Shown here: piece after piece, positions 9,184 to 15,836 of the stretch
Numbering within the stretch: the first letter of the stretch is position 1
Layout: every line of letters begins with the position of its first letter
NCBI GenBank assembly: GCA_030833725.1
Contig: JAURGP010000013.1
Coordinates: 10,913 to 43,746, forward strand
DNA: 32,834 nt
DNA from: Candidatus Kapaibacterium sp.
GTDB taxonomy: Bacteria > Bacteroidota > Ignavibacteria > Kapaibacteriales > Kapaibacteriaceae
Reading direction: 5' to 3'
The notes under the pieces: generated by a model
The model's database searches: none
Seen by the model: the letters and a program-made list of their open reading frames with translations, nothing else
Told to the model about the DNA's origin: nothing
Program-made: the position numbers and the translations under genes

Positions 9184-10194
9184 ATGTTTCGATCGATTCG
9201 GGTTCTGACGTGGGCAGCCTGCGCAACCGTTGCCATGCTTGCCATGGTTGTTGCTACCCATGCTCAAGACCGCACCTATACCACGCGCATCGTAGGCACA
9301 CACGCCGACGAAGTCTTGGGCGTGTTTGTCAACCAGGCCAATACCATGGTAGCTACGTGCAGCCTTGATGAGACCATCAAGCTGTGGTCCCTGCCCGATG
9401 GCAAAGAGGTCACCACCATCACGGGGCACACGGCGCAGGTCAACAACCTGTCGTTTTCTGGCGACGATGCACAACTCGTAAGCGGCTGTAGTGACGGTAC
9501 TGTTCGCATCTGGGACGTGCCCAGCGGTGCTCCCGTCCACACGCTTCGTGGACATCAAGCTGAGGTGATCGGCGTATACTGGAGTCCGGTCGACGGTTCG
9601 AACATTGTGGCCAGCACATCGTTTGATAAGACGGTGAAGTTGTGGGATGCCAAGCTTGGCATTGAGTTGAAGACGCTGCGTGGACATTCCATGCAAACAA
9701 ACAACGTGGCCTACTCGTACGACGGCAAGTATCTGGCATCGGTGTCGGACGACCGCACGGTGGTGATTTGGTCCACCGATATGGCGTCGAAGGAGCCGAT
9801 CATGGTACTGCGAGGTCATCAGGCACCAGTGCTTACGGCATTGTACTCCTTCGATTCGAAGTACCTGGCTACCAGCGACGAGTACGGTGTGGTCAAGATC
9901 TGGAGCATGCCTTCCGGTGAGTTGCTGCGCACGATCAATGCTCATACGCAACTGGTTCAGGATGTAGCTTTTGCCGAGGACAATACCACCTTGGTGACGG
10001 CTAGCCTGGATAACACGGTGAAAATGTGGAACATCACGACCGGCGCCAACACAATGACGGCCAACGTTGGTGTCGAGGTGTGGTCGATCGACGTGACGAG
10101 CAATGCTGAAATCATTATTCTAGGGTGCGCCGACGGTACGGTTCGTTTCATGACGGACACTGCCTCGAAGTCTGGCCCGGCGAAAGGACGATAA
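9184..10194 (+). CDS. secreted seven-bladed WD40 beta-propeller protein
   Basis: 336 residues: a Sec signal peptide (FRSIRVLTWAACATVAMLA..., likely cleaved after THA near residue 27) followed by seven WD40 repeats that fill the rest. Typical blade ends are TIKLW, TVRIWD, TVKLWD, TVVIW, VVKIW, TVKMW and TVRFM. It has no lipobox, so it is probably a soluble periplasmic protein. I chose the ATG at 9184 over 9145 because GAGAGG at 9172-9177 is a good ribosome site and the signal peptide starts directly there. The gene sits two bases upstream of a regulatory-domain/OmpA-like gene. WD40, then carboxypeptidase-regulatory, then OmpA is the domain order of the T9SS protein PorE, so the pair may be a split PorE (inference). 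Confidence 0.9.
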   Translation: MFRSIRVLTWAACATVAMLAMVVATHAQDRTYTTRIVGTHADEVLGVFVNQANTMVATCSLDETIKLWSLPDGKEVTTITGHTAQVNNLSFSGDDAQLVSGCSDGTVRIWDVPSGAPVHTLRGHQAEVIGVYWSPVDGSNIVASTSFDKTVKLWDAKLGIELKTLRGHSMQTNNVAYSYDGKYLASVSDDRTVVIWSTDMASKEPIMVLRGHQAPVLTALYSFDSKYLATSDEYGVVKIWSMPSGELLRTINAHTQLVQDVAFAEDNTTLVTASLDNTVKMWNITTGANTMTANVGVEVWSIDVTSNAEIIILGCADGTVRFMTDTASKSGPAKGR

Positions 10195-10196
10195 CC

Positions 10197-10940
10197 ATGA
10201 ACCAATCACGAATGGGAATCATGAATACGGCTCGTTTTGTTCTGGCAACCATGCTCCTGCTGGTTGTGGCTTCTGGTGGCACGGCCATCGCTCAGTCAGC
10301 GATCGGTACGGTCACAACACTGTCGGGAATGGTGCTTGATCAGGCAACACTCCTGCCGGTGGAGGCGAACTACGGCGTCTACGATGCACAGGGTAAGAAG
10401 ATCGGTCAGAGCCGCATCGCCAGTGCCTCAGATGGCTATCTCGTTACTGGGTTGAAGCCGGGTGAGCGCTACGTTATTCGCGTGGAGGACCCGCGTTACC
10501 TGAAGCAAGAACATGGCATTACCATGCCACCGTCGGGAACCTACACGGAGGTATCGAAGGACATTACCGTACGGAAACTGGCCGCTGGCAGTACCTTCGC
10601 CATGACCCCTGCACCGTTTGATCTGAAGAAAACGGACGTGAAGAGCGGCACCGAGGACGACCTGCGGATGCTGGCAGCCATGCTGGTGATGAATCCCAGC
10701 GTACGGATTCAGGTACTATGCTATCCCGACGAAGACCTGCCGGCAAAGCGTGCCGAAGAAGTGAGTCTGCAGCGTGCCTCGGCACTGAAGTCTTTCCTCC
10801 AGAAGGAAGGAGTATCCGCCGAGCGTATCAGTGTGAAGGCGGCGCAGAGCACCGACCCTCTCAACCCTCCGCCAGTGCGTAAGGGTGCCAAAGGGAAGCG
10901 CTATATCGGTTCGGTCTACATCACGATGACGGACGTGTAA
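10197..10940 (+). CDS. secreted carboxypeptidase-regulatory/OmpA-like protein
   Basis: 247 residues. A signal peptide (about 1-34, ending AIAQ) precedes a small beta domain at about 40-110 with the pattern SGMVLDQATLLPV...SDGYLVTGLKPGERYVI, like carboxypeptidase regulatory-like domains. An OmpA C-terminal-like domain follows at about 125-247: a FDLKKTDV segment, then LRMLAAMLVMNPSVRIQV, SLQRASALKSFLQKEGV and RISVKAAQ. The usual GHTD motif is replaced by CYPDED and the final NRRVEF by a different strand, so peptidoglycan binding may be weakened, though the RA of the LSxxRA helix is kept. AAAGGA before the ATG at 10197 supports the start. It is two bases from the WD40 gene and is probably co-translated with it. 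Confidence 0.8.
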   Translation: MNQSRMGIMNTARFVLATMLLLVVASGGTAIAQSAIGTVTTLSGMVLDQATLLPVEANYGVYDAQGKKIGQSRIASASDGYLVTGLKPGERYVIRVEDPRYLKQEHGITMPPSGTYTEVSKDITVRKLAAGSTFAMTPAPFDLKKTDVKSGTEDDLRMLAAMLVMNPSVRIQVLCYPDEDLPAKRAEEVSLQRASALKSFLQKEGVSAERISVKAAQSTDPLNPPPVRKGAKGKRYIGSVYITMTDV

Positions 10941-10955
10941 GAGACTCGATACACT

Positions 10956-11006
10956 CTCGGCGCGAGCGCGGCCGATCCCTGAAGATCGTGCTGGTCTCGC
11001 GCCGAG
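10956..11006. repeat. perfect 11-bp inverted repeat with a nested hairpin
   Basis: CTCGGCGCGAG at 10956-10966 pairs perfectly with CTCGCGCCGAG at 10996-11006. The 29-base loop contains a second short hairpin, CGATC (10973-10977) with GATCG (10984-10988). It lies 15 bases after the OmpA-like stop and just before the tRNA-Cys promoter region. There is no T-run, so it is not a classical intrinsic terminator. It could be an mRNA 3' end structure, a weak terminator or a protein site. Confidence 0.6.
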
Positions 11007-11008
11007 TT

Positions 11009-11019
11009 ACGTATATTCG
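11009..11019 (+). promoter_or_regulatory. promoter-like CGTA box before tRNA-Cys
   Basis: ACGTATATTCG begins three bases after the inverted repeat and ends 26 bases before the mature tRNA. That spacing would give a 5' leader of about 20 bases, normal for a pre-tRNA. The core GTATATTCG fits a TATA-like or Bacteroidota -7 element and matches the CGTA-led boxes seen elsewhere in the window. Confidence 0.4.
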
Positions 11020-11045
11020 TGGCTCGATTTACGACGATAGATGCT

Positions 11046-11116
11046 GGTCCCGTGGTAGAGTGGCTATACAGAGCTCTGCAAAAGCTCGTACGGCGGTTCG
11101 AATCCGTCCGGGACCT
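11046..11116 (+). tRNA. tRNA-Cys (GCA)
   Basis: A full cloverleaf of 71 bases. Acceptor stem GGTCCCG/CGGGACC has seven perfect pairs. The D stem is GTA/TAC with a GG-containing loop. The anticodon stem GAGCT/AGCTC closes the loop CTGCAAA with anticodon GCA. The variable loop is four bases, and the T stem GGCGG/CCGTC closes TTCGAAT. The discriminator base is T73, the known identity base of tRNA-Cys. The 3' CCA is not encoded. The tRNA is 30 bases upstream of efp and probably shares its transcript, so tRNA processing would free the efp message. Confidence 0.95.
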
Positions 11117-11146
11117 CTTTTTGTCACTGACAACATCCTACGAGAT

Positions 11147-11713
11147 ATGGCAACAACGGCTGATTTGCGTGTCGGAGCGGTGATCAAACACAACGGAGAG
11201 TTGTGTGTTGTCCTCGAATCGCAGCATCGTACTCCCGGCAACTTGCGTGCCTTTTACCAGGTAAAGATGCGGGTCATCAAGTCGGGGAAGCTCAAGGAAG
11301 AGCGTTTCCGCTCGGGTGAAACGATCGAGTTTGTTCGTATCGAAACGAACAACTACCAGTACCTCTACCGCGACGGCGACTTGTTCACGTTCATGGACAC
11401 GAACACATACGACCAGATTCCCGTTGCTGCCGACATTGTCGGTGACCAAGCAAAGTGGATGAAGGAAGGTACGGATGTGCAGATCGGGCGCGACGAAGAA
11501 GGGAATGTGATCACGCTGGCACTACCTGCACACGTAGCTCTGCGCGTAACGCACACCGAGCCGGGTCTGCGTGGCGACACCGCCACCAACGTTCTAAAGC
11601 CTGCTACGGTAGAAACCGGCGCCAACGTGAGTGTTCCGCTCTTTGTGAATGAGGGAGACCTGATTCGTGTAGACACGTCATCTGGCGACTACATGGACCG
11701 CGTCAAGGAGTAA
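11147..11713 (+). CDS. efp: translation elongation factor P
   Basis: A 188-residue three-domain EF-P that relieves ribosome stalling at polyproline sequences. The start is the ATG at 11147; the frame is open further upstream, but that part reads through tRNA-Cys and cannot be coding. The KOW-like N domain, two OB folds and the C-terminal signature (VPLFVNEGDLIRVDTSSGDY) are all present. The tip loop reads PGNLRAF, so the residue equivalent to the modified Lys34 of E. coli is Asn32, with Arg two positions later. Neither beta-lysylation nor EarP rhamnosylation at that position is possible. This matches the Chlorobi-type loop as I remember it. The efp-accB-accC order is common in bacteria. Confidence 0.95.
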   Translation: MATTADLRVGAVIKHNGELCVVLESQHRTPGNLRAFYQVKMRVIKSGKLKEERFRSGETIEFVRIETNNYQYLYRDGDLFTFMDTNTYDQIPVAADIVGDQAKWMKEGTDVQIGRDEEGNVITLALPAHVALRVTHTEPGLRGDTATNVLKPATVETGANVSVPLFVNEGDLIRVDTSSGDYMDRVKE

Positions 11714-11743
11714 TACTGTCGTACATCCTGTGTAGGGGAACCC

Positions 11744-12223
11744 ATGGATCTGAACTACCTCAAAAAACTGATGAAGATGTTCGATGAAAGCTCTGCAACG
11801 GAGCTGACCATCGAAGAAGAGGGTACGACGATTGCGCTGTCGAAGCTCAGTCCGGAAGCCCCCTACCAGACTTCGGCGGTGTATGCTCCTGCGATGATGC
11901 AGGCTCCACAGGCATCTCCAGCACCTGCGACGGCACCGGCTGCGCCAGCGGTCGCCTCGCCGGCAGCGGCACCAGTAGCCTCCGGGCACGAAGTGCTCTC
12001 ACCGATTGTGGGCACGTTCTACCGCGCCCCCTCACCGGATGCCGACCCCTACATACAGGTTGGTCAGCGCGTCTCGGCTGGTGATACACTCTGCATTGTG
12101 GAGGCCATGAAGCTCATGAACGAGATTGAGAGCGACGTATCCGGCACGGTGGTGAAGATTCTTGTAGAGAACTCTCAGCCGGTTGAGTACAACCAGCCAC
12201 TCTTTTTGATCCAGCCAGACTGA
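11744..12223 (+). CDS. accB: biotin carboxyl carrier protein of acetyl-CoA carboxylase
   Basis: Carries the biotin that shuttles CO2 from AccC to the carboxyltransferase in fatty acid synthesis. The 159 residues comprise an N-terminal segment (about 1-45), an Ala/Pro-rich flexible linker (about 46-82) and a biotinyl domain. Biotin attaches to Lys123 in EAMKLM. The domain also keeps the protruding thumb region ([11 protein letters not shown]) typical of AccB. The thumb and the immediate accC neighbour distinguish it from biotinyl subunits of decarboxylases. AGGGGAA at 11734-11740 precedes the ATG closely. The accC gene follows after 11 bases; no accA or accD is in the window. Confidence 0.95.
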   Translation: MDLNYLKKLMKMFDESSATELTIEEEGTTIALSKLSPEAPYQTSAVYAPAMMQAPQASPAPATAPAAPAVASPAAAPVASGHEVLSPIVGTFYRAPSPDADPYIQVGQRVSAGDTLCIVEAMKLMNEIESDVSGTVVKILVENSQPVEYNQPLFLIQPD

Positions 12224-12234
12224 GTGTCCGGAGC

Positions 12235-13575
12235 ATGATCAAGAAACTGTTGATTGCAAACCGTGGGGAGATTGCCCTGCGGATCATCCGCGCCGCGAAG
12301 GAGCTGGGAATCCGCACGGTTGCCGTGTACTCCGTGGCCGACCGCGCTTCCCTGCACGTTCGTTTTGCCGATGAGGCCGTGTGCATCGGCCCTGCCTCTG
12401 GCAAGGAATCTTACCTGAACATCCCGTCGATCATTGCTGCGGCTGAAGTCACGAATGCCGATGCTATTCATCCCGGCTATGGCTTCCTAGCAGAGAATGC
12501 CACCTTCGCCGAGATCTGTCGAGAGAGTAATCTTGTCTTCGTAGGTCCCAGCCCTGATGCTATTCATCGCATGGGCAACAAGTCGATTGCCAAGGAAACG
12601 ATGGTGGCGGCCGGCGTGCCAGTCGTACCCGGATCCGAAGGTGTTGTCGGCTCGATCGACGATGCTCGTCGCATTGCCGAAGAAGTGGGATATCCCGTGA
12701 TGCTCAAGGCAGTGGCAGGGGGCGGAGGCAAGGGGATGCGGTACGTGGAAACAGCTGCCGACCTCGAGCGCGCCTACGCTACGGCACGGGGAGAAGCTGA
12801 ATCAGCGTTTGGCAACGGCGATGTGTACATCGAGAAGTTTATCGAGGAACCGCGTCACATCGAGATTCAGGTGTTTGCCGATATGCATGGCAACGTGGTG
12901 CACCTGAACGAACGCGAGTGTTCCATTCAGCGTCGACATCAAAAACTGATCGAGGAGTCTCCTTCGCCGATCATCACGCCACAGCTTCGTGCTGCGATGG
13001 GAGCGGCCGCCGTAAAGGGTACGGCTTCGGTGGACTACGTTGGCGCGGGCACCATCGAGTTTCTCGTGGATCGCCACCGCAACTTCTACTTCATGGAGAT
13101 GAATACCCGAATTCAAGTGGAGCATCCCGTCACAGAGATGGCGATGGATGTAGACTTGATCAAGGAACAGTTGATCGTAGCCTCGGGCGAGCCGCTGACG
13201 GTAAAGGGCGGTGAACCTCGTCTCCACGCGATAGAGTGCCGCATCAACGCCGAGGACCCCTACAAGGAGTTCCGACCGTCTCCAGGCAGGATTGAGTCGC
13301 TGAATTTCCCGGGAGGACCGGGCGTGCGGGTCGATTCGCACATTTATCAAGGCTATACTATCCCTCCGTACTACGATTCGATGGTGGCCAAGCTCATTAC
13401 CTTTGCACCAACTCGCAACGATGCCATTGCCAAGATGCGTCGCGCTCTGGATGAGTTTGTGGTGGAAGGCATCGAAACAACTATTCCATTCCACCGGAAG
13501 ATGATGGATAACCCGGACTTCATCTCCGGAGAATTCGACACCAAATACCTCGATACACACGATTGGAAAGCCTGA
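12235..13575 (+). CDS. accC: biotin carboxylase subunit of acetyl-CoA carboxylase
   Basis: Carboxylates biotin on AccB using ATP and bicarbonate. 446 residues, the family length. Visible features: the N-terminal [18 protein letters not shown], the glycine-rich ATP loop [10 protein letters not shown], the segment [19 protein letters not shown] with active-site residues, and the signature [14 protein letters not shown]. All parts of the ATP-grasp fold are complete. GGAG just before the ATG is the likely ribosome site. It forms a transcription unit with accB upstream and gcvH four bases downstream. A pyruvate or propionyl carboxylase subunit is possible in principle, but the short standalone form and the accB neighbour favour AccC. 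Confidence 0.96.
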   Translation: MIKKLLIANRGEIALRIIRAAKELGIRTVAVYSVADRASLHVRFADEAVCIGPASGKESYLNIPSIIAAAEVTNADAIHPGYGFLAENATFAEICRESNLVFVGPSPDAIHRMGNKSIAKETMVAAGVPVVPGSEGVVGSIDDARRIAEEVGYPVMLKAVAGGGGKGMRYVETAADLERAYATARGEAESAFGNGDVYIEKFIEEPRHIEIQVFADMHGNVVHLNERECSIQRRHQKLIEESPSPIITPQLRAAMGAAAVKGTASVDYVGAGTIEFLVDRHRNFYFMEMNTRIQVEHPVTEMAMDVDLIKEQLIVASGEPLTVKGGEPRLHAIECRINAEDPYKEFRPSPGRIESLNFPGGPGVRVDSHIYQGYTIPPYYDSMVAKLITFAPTRNDAIAKMRRALDEFVVEGIETTIPFHRKMMDNPDFISGEFDTKYLDTHDWKA

Positions 13576-13579
13576 GGCT

Positions 13580-13957
13580 ATGAACTTCCCTGAAGACTTG
13601 AAGTACACCAAGGACCACGAGTGGGTGCGCGTAGACGGCACCACGGCCATCGTGGGTATCACCGAGCACGCCCAGAGCGAGCTTGGAGACGTTGTGTACG
13701 TGGACGTTCCTGATGCTGCCGCGACCGTTGCAGCAGGAGATTCGGTTGGCACGATCGAGGCCGTCAAGACCGTGGCCGACATCTACTCCCCGGTATCGGG
13801 AACCATCACTGACGTCAACGCCGTAAATGACGGTCCTGACATTGTCAATCGCGACCCCTACGGCGACGGCTGGCTGCTGAAGATGACGATGTCCAATCCG
13901 GCCGAGCTTGACGGGTTGATGTCGGCATCGGACTACAAGGCTTTGATTGGTCAGTAA
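13580..13957 (+). CDS. gcvH: glycine cleavage system H protein
   Basis: A lipoyl carrier of the glycine cleavage system, which transfers the aminomethyl group between the P, T and L proteins. 125 residues with the usual opening YTKDHEWV and lipoyl Lys63 in EAVKTVADIYSPVSG. The complete C-terminal GDGWLLKM motif argues against a degraded copy. It starts four bases after accC, an unusual neighbour; no gcvT or gcvP is in the window. It may serve glycine cleavage from a distance, or act as a lipoyl relay as GcvH does in some bacteria. The role of the accBC linkage is unknown. Confidence 0.94.
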   Translation: MNFPEDLKYTKDHEWVRVDGTTAIVGITEHAQSELGDVVYVDVPDAAATVAAGDSVGTIEAVKTVADIYSPVSGTITDVNAVNDGPDIVNRDPYGDGWLLKMTMSNPAELDGLMSASDYKALIGQ

Positions 13958-14002
13958 TTCATGCGATCGATTCATATTCTCGTTATCATGAGGAATCCTA
14001 CG

Positions 14003-14422
14003 ATGAAAGCTGTTCTGTCTGTTGTAGCCCTGGTGGCTACGTCGCTGCTGGCTGTAACTCCGGCCATGGCTCAGGAATCGCTTTCTCCAGCCCCTACGAA
14101 GACGGTGGTACTGGAGCCAAAGATGAAGCTTGTCGACGTTAAGAACGTTGCTGCCTTTATCCAAGGCGTAGATCTGCGTGGCACCGAAGTAGATGCTTAC
14201 CTCGATACGCGCAAGGTGCTGACCGAAGCCGCAGCCGCTGCGGAAAAGGGTGGCAAAAAGGATGAAGATCTGGTGTCGGTATCAATGCGCCTTGATCAGG
14301 CTCAGAACCTCTTTACGCTGATGCAGCGTGGCTCTCTCAAGGGTGCCGAGGCCGAGAAGTACAAGGAAATCATCGACGCTCTGAAGGTTTCGGTCGAAGA
14401 AGCCCAGAAGAAGCAGAAGTAA
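14003..14422 (+). CDS. small secreted helical protein of unknown function
   Basis: 139 residues. The ATG at 14003 gives a clean signal peptide (MKAVLSVVALVATSLLAV..., cleavage likely after AMA near residue 24), and AGGA at 13991-13994 is well spaced. ATGs at 13961 and 13988 are less likely. The mature part is short, charged and mostly helical, rich in Ala, Lys and Glu, and ends in EEAQKKQK. I recognise no family and see no lipobox or metal motif. It may be a periplasmic chaperone-like or coiled-coil protein, but the sequence does not say. It is the last gene before a strong terminator, with 45 bases between the gcvH stop and this start. Confidence 0.75.
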   Translation: MKAVLSVVALVATSLLAVTPAMAQESLSPAPTKTVVLEPKMKLVDVKNVAAFIQGVDLRGTEVDAYLDTRKVLTEAAAAAEKGGKKDEDLVSVSMRLDQAQNLFTLMQRGSLKGAEAEKYKEIIDALKVSVEEAQKKQK

Positions 14423-14446
14423 TCCATCGACATAGTTCGATGTACT

Positions 14447-14483
14447 GCCAAACGCCAGTCTTGTACTGGCGTTTGGCTTTTTT
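14447..14483 (+). terminator. intrinsic terminator ending the efp-accBC-gcvH unit
   Basis: Perfect 13-bp stem GCCAAACGCCAGT/ACTGGCGTTTGGC with a five-base loop, followed directly by six T. A weaker hairpin (CATCGA...TCGATG, about 14425-14442) precedes it. This is the clearest terminator in the window and marks the end of the + strand run from the MerR region or from tRNA-Cys. Confidence 0.95.
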
Positions 14484-14639
14484 GTAGGTACTATCGCTGG
14501 GTCGTTACTCTGTGCAGGGGCAGCTGTATCGATTAACGAAAGCACAGGATAGAGTGTGGCGAATCAGATATAGAGTTGCATGTGGAAAGAATCTTTGTGT
14601 TATCTTGCAGGAGTTGATTCAACCAACCAAGAAACAACA

Positions 14640-14647
14640 TATCTTTG
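14640..14647 (+). promoter_or_regulatory. candidate promoter -7 element for the 123-residue protein
   Basis: TATCTTTG is an exact match to the Bacteroidota -7 consensus TAnnTTTG. A TTG at 14614-14616 lies 23 bases upstream, slightly far for the -33 element. The distance to the ATG at 14742 leaves a leader of about 90 bases that contains the inverted repeats. Confidence 0.45.
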
Positions 14648-14650
14648 ACC

Positions 14651-14691
14651 GTGTGATGGTTCACACCTCGAGGTATTGTATTCGGTGTCAA
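14651..14691 (+). repeat. overlapping inverted repeats in the leader
   Basis: GTGTGA (14651-14656) and TCACAC (14661-14666) form a six-pair hairpin with a four-base loop. TTCACACC (14660-14667) can instead pair with GGTGTCAA (14684-14691) with one mismatch, so the two structures exclude each other. A 10-base palindrome, ACCTCGAGGT, lies at 14665-14674. Confidence 0.5.
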
Positions 14692-14741
14692 CGGAAGGGC
14701 ATGCAGCATCACTAACTCCAGTGTTTCGGGGAATCTGCAGT

Positions 14742-15113
14742 ATGGCAAAATCCACAAATGCGCGGTTGTCGCAGCGTATCCTGAAGAAGGATCGCCAGAT
14801 AGCTCAGGCCGTTCTCGACCTGAAGGGCTATGCGCCGGCCAATAGCGACTTTGCGGCCAGCCGACTACAGGAAGCACTGGAAAATCTGCGACTTGCCGAA
14901 GCAGCAGAGGCCGCTGCCCAACAGGCGGCGGCCGACGCTCGTGAGGCGGCCGTGGCACTCGAGCTGGCCCTCCACGACCTTGTTCTCGGTGCCAAGCAAC
15001 AGGTGATTGCTCAGTACGGCGACGACTCCGAGGAGATCACCAAGTTGGGCATGAAGAAGAAATCTGAGCGACGCTACGGCCGGCCCAAGAAGGCGGCACC
15101 TGAACAGACATAA
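14742..15113 (+). CDS. small alanine-rich helical cytoplasmic protein
   Basis: 123 residues, almost entirely helical: an N-terminal basic segment (about 1-30), a central Ala/Glu-rich coiled-coil-like stretch (about 40-95), and a basic tail KKKSERRYGRPKKA. The segment QVIAQYGDDSEEITKLGMKKKSERR resembles small uncharacterised proteins I have seen in Bacteroidota and cyanobacteria that share an AQYGxDSxE...KKSER ending; their function is unknown to me. The ATG at 14742 is preferred over an upstream one at 14676 because the extra segment looks non-coding. A basic tail and helical body would suit nucleic-acid or membrane association. It is a single-gene unit with a terminator directly after it. 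Confidence 0.7.
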   Translation: MAKSTNARLSQRILKKDRQIAQAVLDLKGYAPANSDFAASRLQEALENLRLAEAAEAAAQQAAADAREAAVALELALHDLVLGAKQQVIAQYGDDSEEITKLGMKKKSERRYGRPKKAAPEQT

Positions 15114-15190
15114 CACCCCACACGATGCATTGCCACGCAGCACGGCATGCAGCATAAAGAGGAACAAGCAGCTTTTGTGGGAGAGTTGCG

Positions 15191-15232
15191 AACACAAACG
15201 GCCTGCCATTACTGGCAGGCCGTTGTGTTTTT
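15191..15232 (+). terminator. intrinsic terminator between convergent genes
   Basis: The core stem ACGGCCTGCCA/TGGCAGGCCGT (15198-15208 with 15213-15223) has a TTAC loop. An outer AACAC/GTGTT stem with one bulged A leads into a run of T. The T-run is on the + strand side, so it mainly serves the 123-residue gene. The opposite peroxiredoxin gene ends 25 bases away and could use the stem too. Confidence 0.9.
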
Positions 15233-15257
15233 GTGGACGTCCTGTGTGTGCAGCTGC

Positions 15258-15728
15258 TTACAGACTGTTGACTGCTGCGAAGATGGCCTCGTAGTTGGGC
15301 TCTACGCCAGGGTTCTCGGTGACCTCGGCAAATCGGATCACACCCTCGGTATCCAGTACAAACGTTGCACGTACGGATCGCGTAAGCCCCTGGATTCCTG
15401 CAAAGTCGTGCAGTGCCACGTCGTAGGCATTGATCGCTTGCAGGCTCCAGTCTGACAGGATCGGGAAGTTGATGTCGTTGGCTGTGGCGAAGGCTTTATT
15501 CGCAAATGGTATGTCGGCCGAGATGCCAAACACCTCTGCGTTAGCCCCTTGCAGTGTGGCAAGCGAGTCGCGGAAGGTGCAGAGCTCGGCTTGGCACACG
15601 CCGGTGAAGGCAGCAGGGAAGAAGGCCAAGACAACCTTTTTGCCACGTAGGCTGTGCAAGGTTACTGGCTCGCGGTCGGCGTTGAGCAGGGTAAAATCAG
15701 GGGCAATGGTTCCTACGGACAGTGCCAT
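15258..15728 (-). CDS. peroxiredoxin (AhpE/Bcp-like)
   Basis: Thiol peroxidase that reduces peroxides in the cytoplasm. 156 residues with the thioredoxin fold. The peroxidatic Cys45 lies in FFPAAFTGVC, with a possible resolving Cys50 five residues later (VCQAELC), and the usual Arg is near position 123. A Cys pair five apart points to an atypical two-cysteine mechanism. The start is the ATG whose first base is 15728, with GGAG just upstream; an in-frame ATG at 15764 would add 12 residues and bypass that site. The gene is divergent from the symporter gene with a shared 108-base upstream region and convergent with the 123-residue gene. Confidence 0.92.
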   Translation of the reverse strand: MALSVGTIAPDFTLLNADREPVTLHSLRGKKVVLAFFPAAFTGVCQAELCTFRDSLATLQGANAEVFGISADIPFANKAFATANDINFPILSDWSLQAINAYDVALHDFAGIQGLTRSVRATFVLDTEGVIRFAEVTENPGVEPNYEAIFAAVNSL

Positions 15729-15800
15729 GTCGTTCTCCAGGTTGGTTGAAAGATGTGCAAGCAATCGATTCTATCGGTACGCTCTAAACCATCAGAAACA

Positions 15801-15810
15801 CGTATCATTG
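15801..15810 (+). promoter_or_regulatory. promoter-like CGTA box before the symporter gene
   Basis: CGTATCATTG, 26 bases before the ATG at 15837, resembles TAnnTTTG with one change and shares the CGTA lead with other boxes in the window. It overlaps an imperfect dyad ATTGG...CCAAT (15807-15811, 15823-15827), which might be an operator. No clear -33 element is visible. Confidence 0.35.
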
Positions 15811-15836
15811 GCACGAAGTTCACCAATAATCCCAAC

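Larger units (their letters stand above)
14484..14741 (+). other. 258-base leader region with no supported gene
   Basis: The gap between the terminator and the next gene. A 67-codon open frame at 14512-14715 has no ribosome site and an unprotein-like composition, so I do not call it. The region is locally more AT-rich than its surroundings up to about 14650. It holds a -7-like box (14640-14647) and overlapping inverted repeats (14651-14691), listed separately. Confidence 0.6.

Noticed and set aside
10988-11146. N-terminal extension of EF-P
   Set aside because: The extension reads through the tRNA-Cys gene; the normal EF-P start is the ATG at 11147.
11886-11985. Low-complexity Ala/Pro-rich stretch as a possible repeat element
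   Set aside because: It is the normal flexible linker of AccB between its N-terminal part and the biotinyl domain.
12802-13782. 326-residue open frame on the - strand opposite accC/gcvH
   Set aside because: It is antisense to two well-supported genes and has no recognisable protein features.
14512-14715. 67-codon open frame in the leader region
   Set aside because: No ribosome site, protein-unlike composition, and it lies over a promoter-like box and inverted repeats.
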